64,000 bases of DNA, taken from positions 19,764 to 83,763 of the forward strand of contig DJSB01000048.1 in the NCBI GenBank assembly GCA_002437945.1. Reading direction: 5' to 3'. The stretch is from Christensenella sp. UBA6345. Lineage in GTDB: Bacteria; Bacillota; Clostridia; Christensenellales; UBA1242. A model generated the notes under the pieces. That model ran no database searches. It was not told the DNA's origin and saw only the letters and a program-made list of their open reading frames with translations. Positions 48,618 to 56,378 of the stretch are shown here, piece after piece (positions within the stretch are counted from its first letter, which is position 1; each line of letters begins with the position of its first letter). The position numbers were made by a program, and so were the translations under genes.

Positions 48618-49454
48618 TTAAAATATTGAATTAAAACTTTCTATAGTTGTATTCTTGCCAATTTTTGCTTTATTAATTGTATTATGACTTTTTATAGTGC
48701 AATTATCTTCAATAAGTGTATTTTCTATAACATTATACGGAAATACAATACAATTACTTCCGATATTGGTATTAGTAATGGTTGAATTAGCAATTACACT
48801 ATCTACTCCTATTACACTAGAAGTGATGTTATTACCATCTTTAAGTATAACATTTTTATGTATATAAGTATCTTTGCTTAATGTATTAAATGGATAAATT
48901 GTTACACCATCTTCAATATTAACATAAGCATTAATTACTATAGTATCTGGATTAATAAACTTAACCCCTTTACGTGCAAAATCAACTATTATACGTTTAC
49001 ATATAACTTCTGTAGCATAATCCAATTCTTCTGGGCTTTCAACTTTTAAAAACTGACTACCATCTCCATTAAAAGTAATTGGGTCTTTAATACTATTATT
49101 AATATAATATTGTGTTAAAAACGCACAGCCATATGGAAGTTGAATATACTTTTCTTCTCTTAAAATCAAATAATCCAATATTAAATCTACATTTTCTTTA
49201 GTTAATAACGGATTAAATGAATACAAAACTAAAGTATATTTACTCTTGTTATTGATATTATTGAGAATATTTTCTCTTTCACTTACAGATTTATCATATC
49301 TCACAACAGTAACATTTTTATCAGATACACTATCTTTTACCCAATCAACTAATGATTTTTCTAATATATGGTGAGTACCACAATCAAAAATAATAACACT
49401 GGTATCGGCTTTTTCTAACGTACTCATTTTTGACTTTGTTTTTATATCTAACAC
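48618..49454 (-). CDS. GlmU N-terminal half with degenerate uridyltransferase domain
   Basis: Start uncertain: a GTG at 49454 has GGAG 7 nt upstream, while the in-frame ATG at 49475 has no ribosome site. The product (about 278 residues) aligns by eye to GlmU: SLVDWVKDSV, then YTLVLYSFNPLLTKENVDLI (equivalent of LYGDVPL), then ESPEELDYATEVICKRIIV (linker helix) and FINPDTIVINAYVNIEDGVTI (start of the beta-helix). The glycine-rich nucleotide loop LAAGKGTRM is represented only by LDIKTKSKM, the metal-binding Asp of LYGDVPL is Phe, and the domain is about 50 residues short. Uridyltransferase activity is therefore probably lost. It contributes extra beta-helix coils and could act as a partner of the downstream acetyltransferase half. 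UDP-GlcNAc pyrophosphorylase activity would need to be supplied elsewhere (inference). Confidence 0.75.
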   Translation of the reverse strand: MLDIKTKSKMSTLEKADTSVIIFDCGTHHILEKSLVDWVKDSVSDKNVTVVRYDKSVSERENILNNINNKSKYTLVLYSFNPLLTKENVDLILDYLILREEKYIQLPYGCAFLTQYYINNSIKDPITFNGDGSQFLKVESPEELDYATEVICKRIIVDFARKGVKFINPDTIVINAYVNIEDGVTIYPFNTLSKDTYIHKNVILKDGNNITSSVIGVDSVIANSTITNTNIGSNCIVFPYNVIENTLIEDNCTIKSHNTINKAKIGKNTTIESFNSIF

Positions 49455-49527
49455 GGCTATTCTCCATACTTTCATTAAATATTTATTACAAATCCATTTA
49501 ATTTGTTAACAACTTAAATTTACAGCA

Positions 49528-49980
49528 TTAATTACTATTGGATTTCTTCGTCTTTCTTAAGTCTTCAAAAAAATTAGAAAGAAGTTGGGAACATTCTTCT
49601 TTATCTATTCCACCCTGATACTGTGTGATATGATTAAAATTATTATCAGTTAACATTGAACTTGACCCGAATCTATAGTCATATGCACCAAAATATACTT
49701 GTTGGATACGAGCACTTAAAATAGCACCCACACACATAATACATGGTTCAAATGTTACATACATTACACAATCATTAAGTCTATAATTACCCAATTTTTC
49801 ACAGGCTTTTTCTATAGCCAATATTTCGGCATGGTATATCGCATTATGTTTATATTCTTTTTTATTATGTGCCTTGGCTATAATCTTGCCATCTTTAACA
49901 ATAACCGCACCTACTGGCACATCTCCGTATTTAATTGCTTTCTTCGCTTCATTTATAGCGACTTTCATAAATTGATTCAT
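49528..49980 (-). CDS. tadA: tRNA-specific adenosine deaminase TadA
   Basis: 150 residues from the ATG at 49980; an in-frame GTG at 49986 overlaps the rlmH stop (TAGTG) and is an alternative. The cytidine/adenosine deaminase zinc site is complete: His50 and Glu52 in HAE, Cys80 and Cys83 in PCIMC. The sequence GDVPVGAVIVKDGKIIAKAHN and the C-terminal SARIQQVYFGAYD are typical of TadA. It converts A34 to inosine in tRNA-Arg(ACG). It lies directly after rlmH, probably in the same operon. Confidence 0.95.
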   Translation of the reverse strand: MNQFMKVAINEAKKAIKYGDVPVGAVIVKDGKIIAKAHNKKEYKHNAIYHAEILAIEKACEKLGNYRLNDCVMYVTFEPCIMCVGAILSARIQQVYFGAYDYRFGSSSMLTDNNFNHITQYQGGIDKEECSQLLSNFFEDLRKTKKSNSN

Positions 49981-49985
49981 AAACA

Positions 49986-50456
49986 CTACTTGTGATAAGT
50001 TATGTTGTTAATAATTGTGTAAGCCCTATATATTTGCTCCACCAACATAACTCTAAATAATTGATGTGGATAGGTAAATTCGCCGAAGCCAAGTATCATA
50101 TCAGCCTTTGACTTTAACAAATCACTTACTCCGTAACTTCCACCCACAACAAAAGTTATGGAACTAAAAGATTGTTCCAACTTTTTTAATTTATCAGCAA
50201 ATTGTGGACTAGTAAATTCCTTTCCACCTACTCCACACAAAATAACATAACCTTCTAAAAGGCTAATTTCTCTATTACTTTCTTGCTCAACAACATTGTT
50301 TATATCTGCCAAAGAGTAATTTTTAGGCAATCTTTCTTCTTTTACTTCAATTATTTTTAAATTAACAAATTTTGATAAACGTTTTTCATATTCTTTAACG
50401 GCGTCTTTAAAGAAATCGTCTTTTATATTTCCTACACAAACTATTTTTACATTCAT
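49986..50456 (-). CDS. rlmH: 23S rRNA pseudouridine-1915 N3-methyltransferase RlmH
   Basis: 156 residues from the ATG at 50456, which overlaps the stop of the upstream CPBP gene by one base (TAATG); a longer frame upstream is not needed. Family features are the start MNVKIVCVGNIKDDFFKDAV, the SAM-binding knot region (VILCGVGGKEFTSPQF, FVVGGSYGVSD) and the diagnostic C-terminus ending ITYHK. RlmH is a SPOUT methyltransferase that modifies pseudouridine 1915 in 23S rRNA on assembled 70S ribosomes. The length matches S. aureus RlmH closely. Confidence 0.97.
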   Translation of the reverse strand: MNVKIVCVGNIKDDFFKDAVKEYEKRLSKFVNLKIIEVKEERLPKNYSLADINNVVEQESNREISLLEGYVILCGVGGKEFTSPQFADKLKKLEQSFSSITFVVGGSYGVSDLLKSKADMILGFGEFTYPHQLFRVMLVEQIYRAYTIINNITYHK

Positions 50457-51598
50457 TATAACAATCCCCATATAAATGTAAATATTGTCACTAATCCACC
50501 TAGAACACAAGCCGAAACCAAAAATAAATTATCTTCTAATGTTGGTTTATATATGTTCTTATCTTTAGGTAATACTATATCCAATGGACTTTTCATCTGC
50601 TCATAGTTAAGGTTAAGTGTAGTGTTGTTTTCCAACATTTCTTGTATCACTTTACTTTTTTCTACAACAATTGGGTCATTTGTTTTTACACGATCATCGC
50701 CTGTATATATAGTGCTAATTGCCTTTTGCACTTTGCCTAAAGTTTGAATTTTAAATATACGAGCGATAAACAACATTAACAATGCTACTACTAATGCAAG
50801 GAAACTAAAGCAAGAAATAAATGTTAAAATAGGGTTATTGCTTTGTAAAAATTTGTTAAGATAATTATAGAAATTTTTACCAAACCAGCCAAAACCTTCA
50901 GCATAACCTAAATATACCGATATAAAGTTATTGGTAAAATGAATAATCATAGCAGGATATATACTTTTAGAAACAATAGCAACTAGTGCAAGTAATAAAC
51001 CTACAACAAAAGCATAAAAGAACTGATTAATATTAAAATGCAAAAGTCCAAACATTAATGAACTTATTAATATGGCTTTCTTTACCCCTATTTCTTTTGT
51101 CCCATTAAGTAATAGTCCCCTATGCAAAAATTCTTCACAAAAGGCCGGTAAAATAGCAACTGTTAATACTTCTAACATAAATCTTGCCCAGTCTGGGAAT
51201 AGCGGAGAATATGTCGTTCCACCCGAAGTAACTGGCTGATTATAGCCTAAAAAACTCATAAGTCCGCTAAATAATGTTGAAACTGCAATATTAATAAAAA
51301 ATGCTAATATACCAATCCCAAAAGATAATAGTATAACTCTTAATCCAATTTTTTGATTAAGTTGGGCTGTTCTAAAAGTTCCTACAAACCCTTCTTTATC
51401 ATGGACTATTAATGTATACAATGCCATAGGTAATACCAACATAAGTCCTATCTGGACTATGCAAGTATAAACTATGTCTGCTATATCTTTATGCAGAAAG
51501 TTAAATAAGCCAAAAGCACTGGCTGTACGAACACAACAGAATATAGCCATACAAATAAAATATATTAAGTAAACCTTAAATACTTTAGATTTTTTCAT
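50456..51598 (-). CDS. CPBP-family intramembrane glutamic endopeptidase
   Basis: 380 residues with about eight hydrophobic segments. The three CPBP (Abi/Rce1-like) motifs are present: PAFCEEFLHRGLLL (paired Glu near residue 154), FGLLHFNINQF, and PAMIIHFTNNFIS. The active site lies within the membrane. AAAGG precedes the ATG and the stop overlaps the rlmH start. The C-terminal soluble stretch and last membrane segment are unremarkable. It is a paralogue of the adjacent gene at 51631-52776, 32 nt away in the same direction. Substrates are unknown; members act in prenyl-protein processing, bacteriocin immunity or signalling. Confidence 0.9.
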   Translation of the reverse strand: MKKSKVFKVYLIYFICMAIFCCVRTASAFGLFNFLHKDIADIVYTCIVQIGLMLVLPMALYTLIVHDKEGFVGTFRTAQLNQKIGLRVILLSFGIGILAFFINIAVSTLFSGLMSFLGYNQPVTSGGTTYSPLFPDWARFMLEVLTVAILPAFCEEFLHRGLLLNGTKEIGVKKAILISSLMFGLLHFNINQFFYAFVVGLLLALVAIVSKSIYPAMIIHFTNNFISVYLGYAEGFGWFGKNFYNYLNKFLQSNNPILTFISCFSFLALVVALLMLFIARIFKIQTLGKVQKAISTIYTGDDRVKTNDPIVVEKSKVIQEMLENNTTLNLNYEQMKSPLDIVLPKDKNIYKPTLEDNLFLVSACVLGGLVTIFTFIWGLL

Positions 51599-51630
51599 TA
51601 TTTTCCTTTAAAAATTAATTATAAAACACA

Positions 51631-52776
51631 TTAAAACAAATTAAAGAATTGCATAACTGTATTGGTTATCCACAAGAACACAGATAATCCAATAGATGCC
51701 CAGAAATATATTTTCTCTTCTTTTGTTAATTTACCCTTACTATTTATATTTTCTTCTTGTGCAATACTTTCATGTTTTTCATTATTTTCTTCATTTAATG
51801 TTGGTTGATTGTTTTCCACAACATCAGTGGTGGTTTCGATATTTTCGCTAGCGTTAGCCAAAGCAACAGTTTCTTTTTCCACTTTTTTAAGAACATCTAT
51901 CTTATTAAGCAATCTCATTAAATAAATCAAACCGAACAAAATAGCCAAAGCAAGTAATAAAAATAAAATTGGAGCAATGTAATCCCATGCAGTGCTATAT
52001 ACTGGATCTACATTAACGTCTATACCCTTTAAAGTATATATAAATGACATTGTAACGACAATCGCATTGTTAACAAAGTGCATTATCATAGGATACAATA
52101 CATTTTTACCATATACCATTACATAACCCAATAATACACCAATCAAGAACTGATAAATTGTCTGTTGAAGGCTACCGTGCAACAACATAAACATAGTAGC
52201 AGAAATCAACACTGCACCATGTTGTCCAAATTTGTCTTCTAATCCTTTTAGTATCAATCCCCTAAACATTAACTCTTCACATATAGCAGGTAGAACCGCC
52301 ATAGCAATAAGTCCAACAACATATCTTAAACCATTATTCATAACATATGGTAAACTATCTGATGGATTATAACCCAATTGTGATAGACCATAATCAAATA
52401 ACGATACAAATGGAGATACCAAGAACACACTAGTAACAGATATACCAACAACTATAAGTATCTTTCTCCAATCAAGTTTAAAACTAATCGAACTGGCTTT
52501 AAATACTTGAATCTTATTCTTTTTACAGAAGAAAAAGTATATCAAGAAAAAAGTAATCGGTGTAAAAATCAAGTTAACTACTTGTACAAATTCGGTCTTA
52601 ATAAAATCACGATAACTATGTCCCGAAAGCCCTGCTAGTATCATAAACACAACTATTAAAATAAGCGACATAACAAAAGGCAATACTGATGCAAAAATGA
52701 AATTAAGACTACTATCCTTTACACTAAACTTATCATAACAGCAATAATTATTAACTTTATTATTCTCTTTATCCAT
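51631..52776 (-). CDS. CPBP-family intramembrane glutamic endopeptidase
   Basis: 381 residues, membrane protein with AAGGA before the ATG. CPBP motifs: PAICEELMFRGLILKGL (paired Glu near residue 165), FMLLHGSLQQTIYQF, and YPMIMHFVNNAIV. A Glu/Asn-rich cytoplasmic or extracytoplasmic stretch (about residues 300-345) precedes the last membrane segment. This feature is shared in position but not in sequence with its neighbour, so the pair looks like an old tandem duplication. An extended -10 promoter is visible about 55 nt upstream, probably starting the operon that runs through rlmH, tadA and glmU. Confidence 0.9.
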   Translation of the reverse strand: MDKENNKVNNYCCYDKFSVKDSSLNFIFASVLPFVMSLILIVVFMILAGLSGHSYRDFIKTEFVQVVNLIFTPITFFLIYFFFCKKNKIQVFKASSISFKLDWRKILIVVGISVTSVFLVSPFVSLFDYGLSQLGYNPSDSLPYVMNNGLRYVVGLIAMAVLPAICEELMFRGLILKGLEDKFGQHGAVLISATMFMLLHGSLQQTIYQFLIGVLLGYVMVYGKNVLYPMIMHFVNNAIVVTMSFIYTLKGIDVNVDPVYSTAWDYIAPILFLLLALAILFGLIYLMRLLNKIDVLKKVEKETVALANASENIETTTDVVENNQPTLNEENNEKHESIAQEENINSKGKLTKEEKIYFWASIGLSVFLWITNTVMQFFNLF

Positions 52777-52828
52777 AATTAATCCTTAAGTAATTATTAT
52801 AGGCAACCCTTTACAGCCTACTATCAAG

Positions 52829-52837
52829 ATTATAGCA
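52829..52837 (-). promoter_or_regulatory. Extended -10 promoter of the CPBP-rlmH-tadA-glmU operon
   Basis: Minus strand: TGCTATAAT (52837-52829), a perfect TATAAT with the TG extension. The -35 region is only AT-rich, as is common for extended -10 promoters. Initiation is predicted near 52822, about 45 nt before the ATG. Confidence 0.55.
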
Positions 52838-53011
52838 TATAAAACAAAAATTTAAAACAAATACAATGACAATATAGTAAGTATATATAAATATATTTAT
52901 ATAATAAAAAACACCATAATGATACCTAAACATAACTATGTGATGCGGGTTTATTACAATCTTTAAACAATTGTATCATCGTAAATCTTACATAAATCAA
53001 ATCATCACTGT

Positions 53012-53077
53012 TTAGATTAACATCGGTTATTAGAAATAAGATTTTTCACTATTCTCTAATAATTTCCGATAATCTAA
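53012..53077. repeat. Bulged long inverted repeat
   Basis: TTAGATTA (53012-53019) pairs with TAATCTAA (53070-53077), TCGG (53023-53026) with CCGA (53066-53069), and TTATTAGA (53027-53034) with TCTAATAA (53055-53062). This gives 20 bp with a 3-nt bulge on each side and a 20-nt loop. No T run follows on the minus strand, so it does not look like a classic intrinsic terminator. It starts about 30 nt after the stop codon of the WalJ-like gene. Confidence 0.6.
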
Positions 53078-53106
53078 TTATAAAATAGTATCAATAATAG
53101 TGTTTT

Positions 53107-53901
53107 TTATTTTATCACAAACACTGTACCTATATGTTCCATTGGAGCGACATCTATTTTTATATTAACACCTGGTTCAACTCCCATGGCTAATAGATAA
53201 TCACACACAGTTTGATAACACAACATAGGTGTATTGTTTTCTGGACTTAAATGTGCAAGTACAACTTGCTTAACATTGTTTTGCGCTAAAGAACATACTA
53301 CTTTAGCACTAGACATATTGCTTAAATGCCCATGCTTACTTAAAATTCGTTGCTTTAATGCGGAAGAATAATTGGGATTATTAATCAACATTTTTTCATC
53401 GTGATTACTTTCCAAAATAACCAATTTACAATTAAATAGATTTTTAACTGTCTCTTCACTAGCATAACCTAAATCTGTAGCATAAGCAAATTGTGTCACT
53501 CCCTGTCTTACAACATACCCAACGCAAGAGACTGCATCATGTGGGAGTTTAAAACTTTTAATCGTAAACTCTCCTATACTAAAATCTTGGTCATAAAAAG
53601 TAATTATACGGCTCTCATCTATTCGACCAAGTTTTTTAATCAATGCTTCTCTATCATCATTATGTACATATAAATATGCTCCATACTTTCTCATGAAAGC
53701 ACCAATAGATTTAGAGTGGTCCGAATGTTCATGAGTAGACAATATCGCTTTAATGCTATATGGGTCTACACCCAACAAATTAAGTTTGGATATTAAATTA
53801 GAAATATTAATACCAGCATCTATTAATAGGTTTGTATTTTCGCCAATAACCAAAACACAATTGCCCCTACTAGAACTGGCTAAAGTAACTACTTTCATCA
53901 T
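53107..53901 (-). CDS. Metallo-beta-lactamase-fold hydrolase, WalJ/YycJ-like
   Basis: 264 residues, the usual size for YycJ/WalJ. The MBL signature is STHEHSDHSKSIGAF (His57, His59, Asp61, His62), preceded by LASSSRGNCVLVIGENTNLLIDAG. Further family elements are FAYATDLGYAS (metal-bridging Asp) and VVLAHLSPENNTP (last His). YycJ/WalJ proteins are MBL-fold exonucleases linked to cell division coordination. In B. subtilis yycJ is close to the rlmH homologue, and here rlmH is about 2.7 kb away in the same direction. The start is one of two adjacent ATGs (53901 or 53898). Confidence 0.9.
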   Translation of the reverse strand: MMKVVTLASSSRGNCVLVIGENTNLLIDAGINISNLISKLNLLGVDPYSIKAILSTHEHSDHSKSIGAFMRKYGAYLYVHNDDREALIKKLGRIDESRIITFYDQDFSIGEFTIKSFKLPHDAVSCVGYVVRQGVTQFAYATDLGYASEETVKNLFNCKLVILESNHDEKMLINNPNYSSALKQRILSKHGHLSNMSSAKVVCSLAQNNVKQVVLAHLSPENNTPMLCYQTVCDYLLAMGVEPGVNIKIDVAPMEHIGTVFVIK

Positions 53902-53965
53902 TTGTTTTTACCTGTGCCTAGTTTAGCACACTAACACACAAAAACGCAAACTAATTATTAATTTT

Positions 53966-55441
53966 TTAGTTGCTAGCAATTATTACCACCTTACCATCAA
54001 TCCAACTATTAATATAACTACGTAATTCTTTATTGCATACTTTTTCAAATACTCCAATGAAATGTTCAGGAGTCACATTACTAAATGCATAAGTTGAATA
54101 ATATGTTTGCAAGCCTTCTAAAAACTTGTTTTTGCCAACAAGTTCCCTTAAATTGTCAAAAAACAACATTCCTTTGACATATGTCATATATACGTATTCA
54201 GGTTCGGTATTATATTCGTTAAGGCTACGATTCATAGAAGTATCTACACTACCTAGTACATCTTTGTACAATTCTACAAAGGTTACATAACTATTATTAG
54301 TGTTTTTAATTAATTGGTCTTTATCTACTCCATAGTCTGGATTTTCTTCGTAGAATAGTGCTGTAGAATATTCAGTAAGTCCTTCATCTAACCATGGATA
54401 CTTATATGCGTTACTACCTATTACACCATACCACCATTGATGTGCTGTTTCGTGAATAATAACATTGGTGTAGTCAGCACCTTCGGTTTGGTCACTGATA
54501 TATATCAAGTTGGGATATTCCATACCACCATGAACAAAATTAGTTTTTACTACACTTAATGTGCTATATGGATATTTACCAAAAATACGATTAAATGTAT
54601 TAAGACTATCTACACCTGCTTTAAGATTGTCGGCAAATTTTTCATCATCATAGTAATAATACATAACTGTAGTATCACCCACTTTTTCACTAGCAATTTC
54701 AAATTTATCAGACATTACAATAGCAAAGTCTCTTACGCATAACGCACTAATATCATATGTGTTAATTTCTTCTGTAGTAGTAACATTATTTTGTACACCT
54801 GTACTAGCAACTTTATACTTACTAGGGACATTAAGTGTTACATTATAATTAGAACAATCGCTATAGAATGGGTCACCATTAGAGTTGTATGGGTCTAAAA
54901 CAAATTCGCCATTTTCTAATACTGCAACTACCGGATAAAAATTGGCTAGGTTAATTGCATTATCGCCATATCCGAATCTGTGATTGATATTAGGCAAATA
55001 TACTTTGTATTCAATATCAATAGTTACTTTATCCATAGGGTCTAGTTTCTTTGTAAGTCCAACATTAAGAATATCGTTATCAGTACCAGAATATGTGAAA
55101 TCCACTGCCTTACCATTAACACTAGCACTCTTAATGTCTATATCTCCATAATCTTCCCCATGTGGATAAGCCTTGTCTTTAGTCAAAGTCCCGACTGGCT
55201 TATTAACCGCACCTTGAGTAAACGCTTTAGGATACAAGTGAAAACTAATATTATTAAGAGTGGTATCAGATTTATTGCAATACTTTAATGTTTGTTTTCC
55301 TTCCAAAGTGTGGTCTTCATTATATGTTAAATCCATTGTATATGTATTCAAATTCTTGCTTTCTTTTTTCAAGTCAAGTTTTGGACTAGCACAACCTACC
55401 AGCAAAAAACAACACGCAAGAACTAAAAATAGTTTTTTCAT
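53966..55441 (-). CDS. M1-family (gluzincin) metallopeptidase lipoprotein
   Basis: 491 residues, with a lipobox LVGC (Cys17) and a GGGGGAAA ribosome site. The zinc site is canonical: HETAH (330-334) with the third ligand Glu353, exactly 18 residues after the second His (motif WLDEGLTEYS). The exopeptidase motif GGMEYPNLIYIS lies upstream in the expected position. The protein has the N-terminal beta domain and catalytic domain but not the long C-terminal helical domain of classical aminopeptidase N. It should trim peptides or process proteins on the outer membrane face. It lies 64 nt upstream of the WalJ-like gene in the same direction. Confidence 0.93.
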   Translation of the reverse strand: MKKLFLVLACCFLLVGCASPKLDLKKESKNLNTYTMDLTYNEDHTLEGKQTLKYCNKSDTTLNNISFHLYPKAFTQGAVNKPVGTLTKDKAYPHGEDYGDIDIKSASVNGKAVDFTYSGTDNDILNVGLTKKLDPMDKVTIDIEYKVYLPNINHRFGYGDNAINLANFYPVVAVLENGEFVLDPYNSNGDPFYSDCSNYNVTLNVPSKYKVASTGVQNNVTTTEEINTYDISALCVRDFAIVMSDKFEIASEKVGDTTVMYYYYDDEKFADNLKAGVDSLNTFNRIFGKYPYSTLSVVKTNFVHGGMEYPNLIYISDQTEGADYTNVIIHETAHQWWYGVIGSNAYKYPWLDEGLTEYSTALFYEENPDYGVDKDQLIKNTNNSYVTFVELYKDVLGSVDTSMNRSLNEYNTEPEYVYMTYVKGMLFFDNLRELVGKNKFLEGLQTYYSTYAFSNVTPEHFIGVFEKVCNKELRSYINSWIDGKVVIIASN

Positions 55442-55580
55442 AATTTCCCCCAGAATTATTTTTTATATTGTATGGGGTATGTCCCTATTTTAGAACATAT
55501 TACATTAACACTTTTTAGTTTCTCCGCATATATATTTTATCAAAAAACGTTGCAAAGGGGACACTTCTTGTGAAAATTTG

Positions 55581-55609
55581 TTGACTTATATAATATAAGT
55601 AAGTATACT
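55581..55609 (+). promoter_or_regulatory. Sigma-A promoter of the RAYT-like / giant protein operon
   Basis: TTGACT (55581-55586), a 17-bp spacer, TATACT (55604-55609). Predicted initiation is near 55616, about 25 nt before the ATG at 55641, leaving room for the GGAG site (55632-55635). No other plausible promoter was seen between this point and position 57339. Confidence 0.75.
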
Positions 55610-55640
55610 AACTTTAGTTAATATATATAATGGAGTAATA

Positions 55641-56378
55641 ATGGCAAGAGCGGCTAGACTTATTAGCGAGATAAATTCCTATACAATAATACTTAAGGCT
55701 AATAATGACATACAATTTAATAGTCACGACAAAGAAGTATTTTTAGATACTATCAATAAGTACAACCAAGTCCTTGAATACAAATTTTTAGCATATAATC
55801 TAACAGATACCGTGTTAACTTTTGTAATCTATGACTGTGACACACCTATTGATACCGTTATGCGTAAGATAGTGGTTAGTTTTGTTAGTAAATACAACCT
55901 ATATCACAATCACAGCGGTAAAGTATTCAAAACTAGATTTGTAAGTTTACCTGCCCATTCAGTAAAAGATGTATGGGATATGGTTTACGATGTACACAAT
56001 CTTGGCGATAGCCAATACAATAGCGCTTTAGATTATTACAACAATAAATATATCAACCTTGAATGTGCAAAACAATTCTATGGTAATAAATCCAACTTTG
56101 AAAAAGCAGTTATTAATCGTAGCAATGTTGACACATTAAAATCAAAAATAGTAAAGACAAAGATTAATGATGCCGAACTTATAAGTTACATCACTAAAGA
56201 AGTAATGCCAATAGAAGATTTAAAGAAACTTGAAAAGAACAAACTGGCTGCCCTTCTTACTGATATAATATCAAAGACATCTGCATCATGTAGACAGATT
56301 GCTAGAATCACAAGTTTCCCACTTCGTATGTTATGGAATTTAGGCAAGTCTAAATCTTCTAATAAGGAGACTAAATGA
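55641..56378 (+). CDS. RAYT-like (IS200/Y1 transposase-derived) protein lacking the HUH motif
   Basis: 245 residues, GGAG 5 nt before the ATG. By eye it follows the REP-associated tyrosine transposase (Y1/TnpA_REP) layout: MARAARL start, NSYTIILKANN (equivalent of YHVI-RGNN), a FLDTINKYNQVLEYKFLAYNL helix-strand, an FKTRF segment (equivalent of FQGRF), VWDMVYDVHNLG (equivalent of the YIHxNP region), and a C-terminal SASCRQIARITSFP resembling the RQIARITG helix. The catalytic HxH (NHVHL) is replaced by DTVLTF, so DNA cleavage is unlikely. It is translationally coupled (ATGA, 4-nt overlap) to the next exported-protein gene. A nucleic-acid-binding regulatory role is an inference; a decayed transposase is the alternative, but the frame is intact and well expressed by its signals. 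Confidence 0.7.
   Translation: MARAARLISEINSYTIILKANNDIQFNSHDKEVFLDTINKYNQVLEYKFLAYNLTDTVLTFVIYDCDTPIDTVMRKIVVSFVSKYNLYHNHSGKVFKTRFVSLPAHSVKDVWDMVYDVHNLGDSQYNSALDYYNNKYINLECAKQFYGNKSNFEKAVINRSNVDTLKSKIVKTKINDAELISYITKEVMPIEDLKKLEKNKLAALLTDIISKTSASCRQIARITSFPLRMLWNLGKSKSSNKETK

Larger units (their letters stand above)
52777..53106. other. Intergenic region between the WalJ-like and CPBP genes
   Basis: 330 bp without a supported gene. It holds the extended -10 promoter of the CPBP gene (52829-52837) and a bulged inverted repeat (53012-53077); the rest (about 52850-53010) is AT-rich with nothing recognised. Confidence 0.6.
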
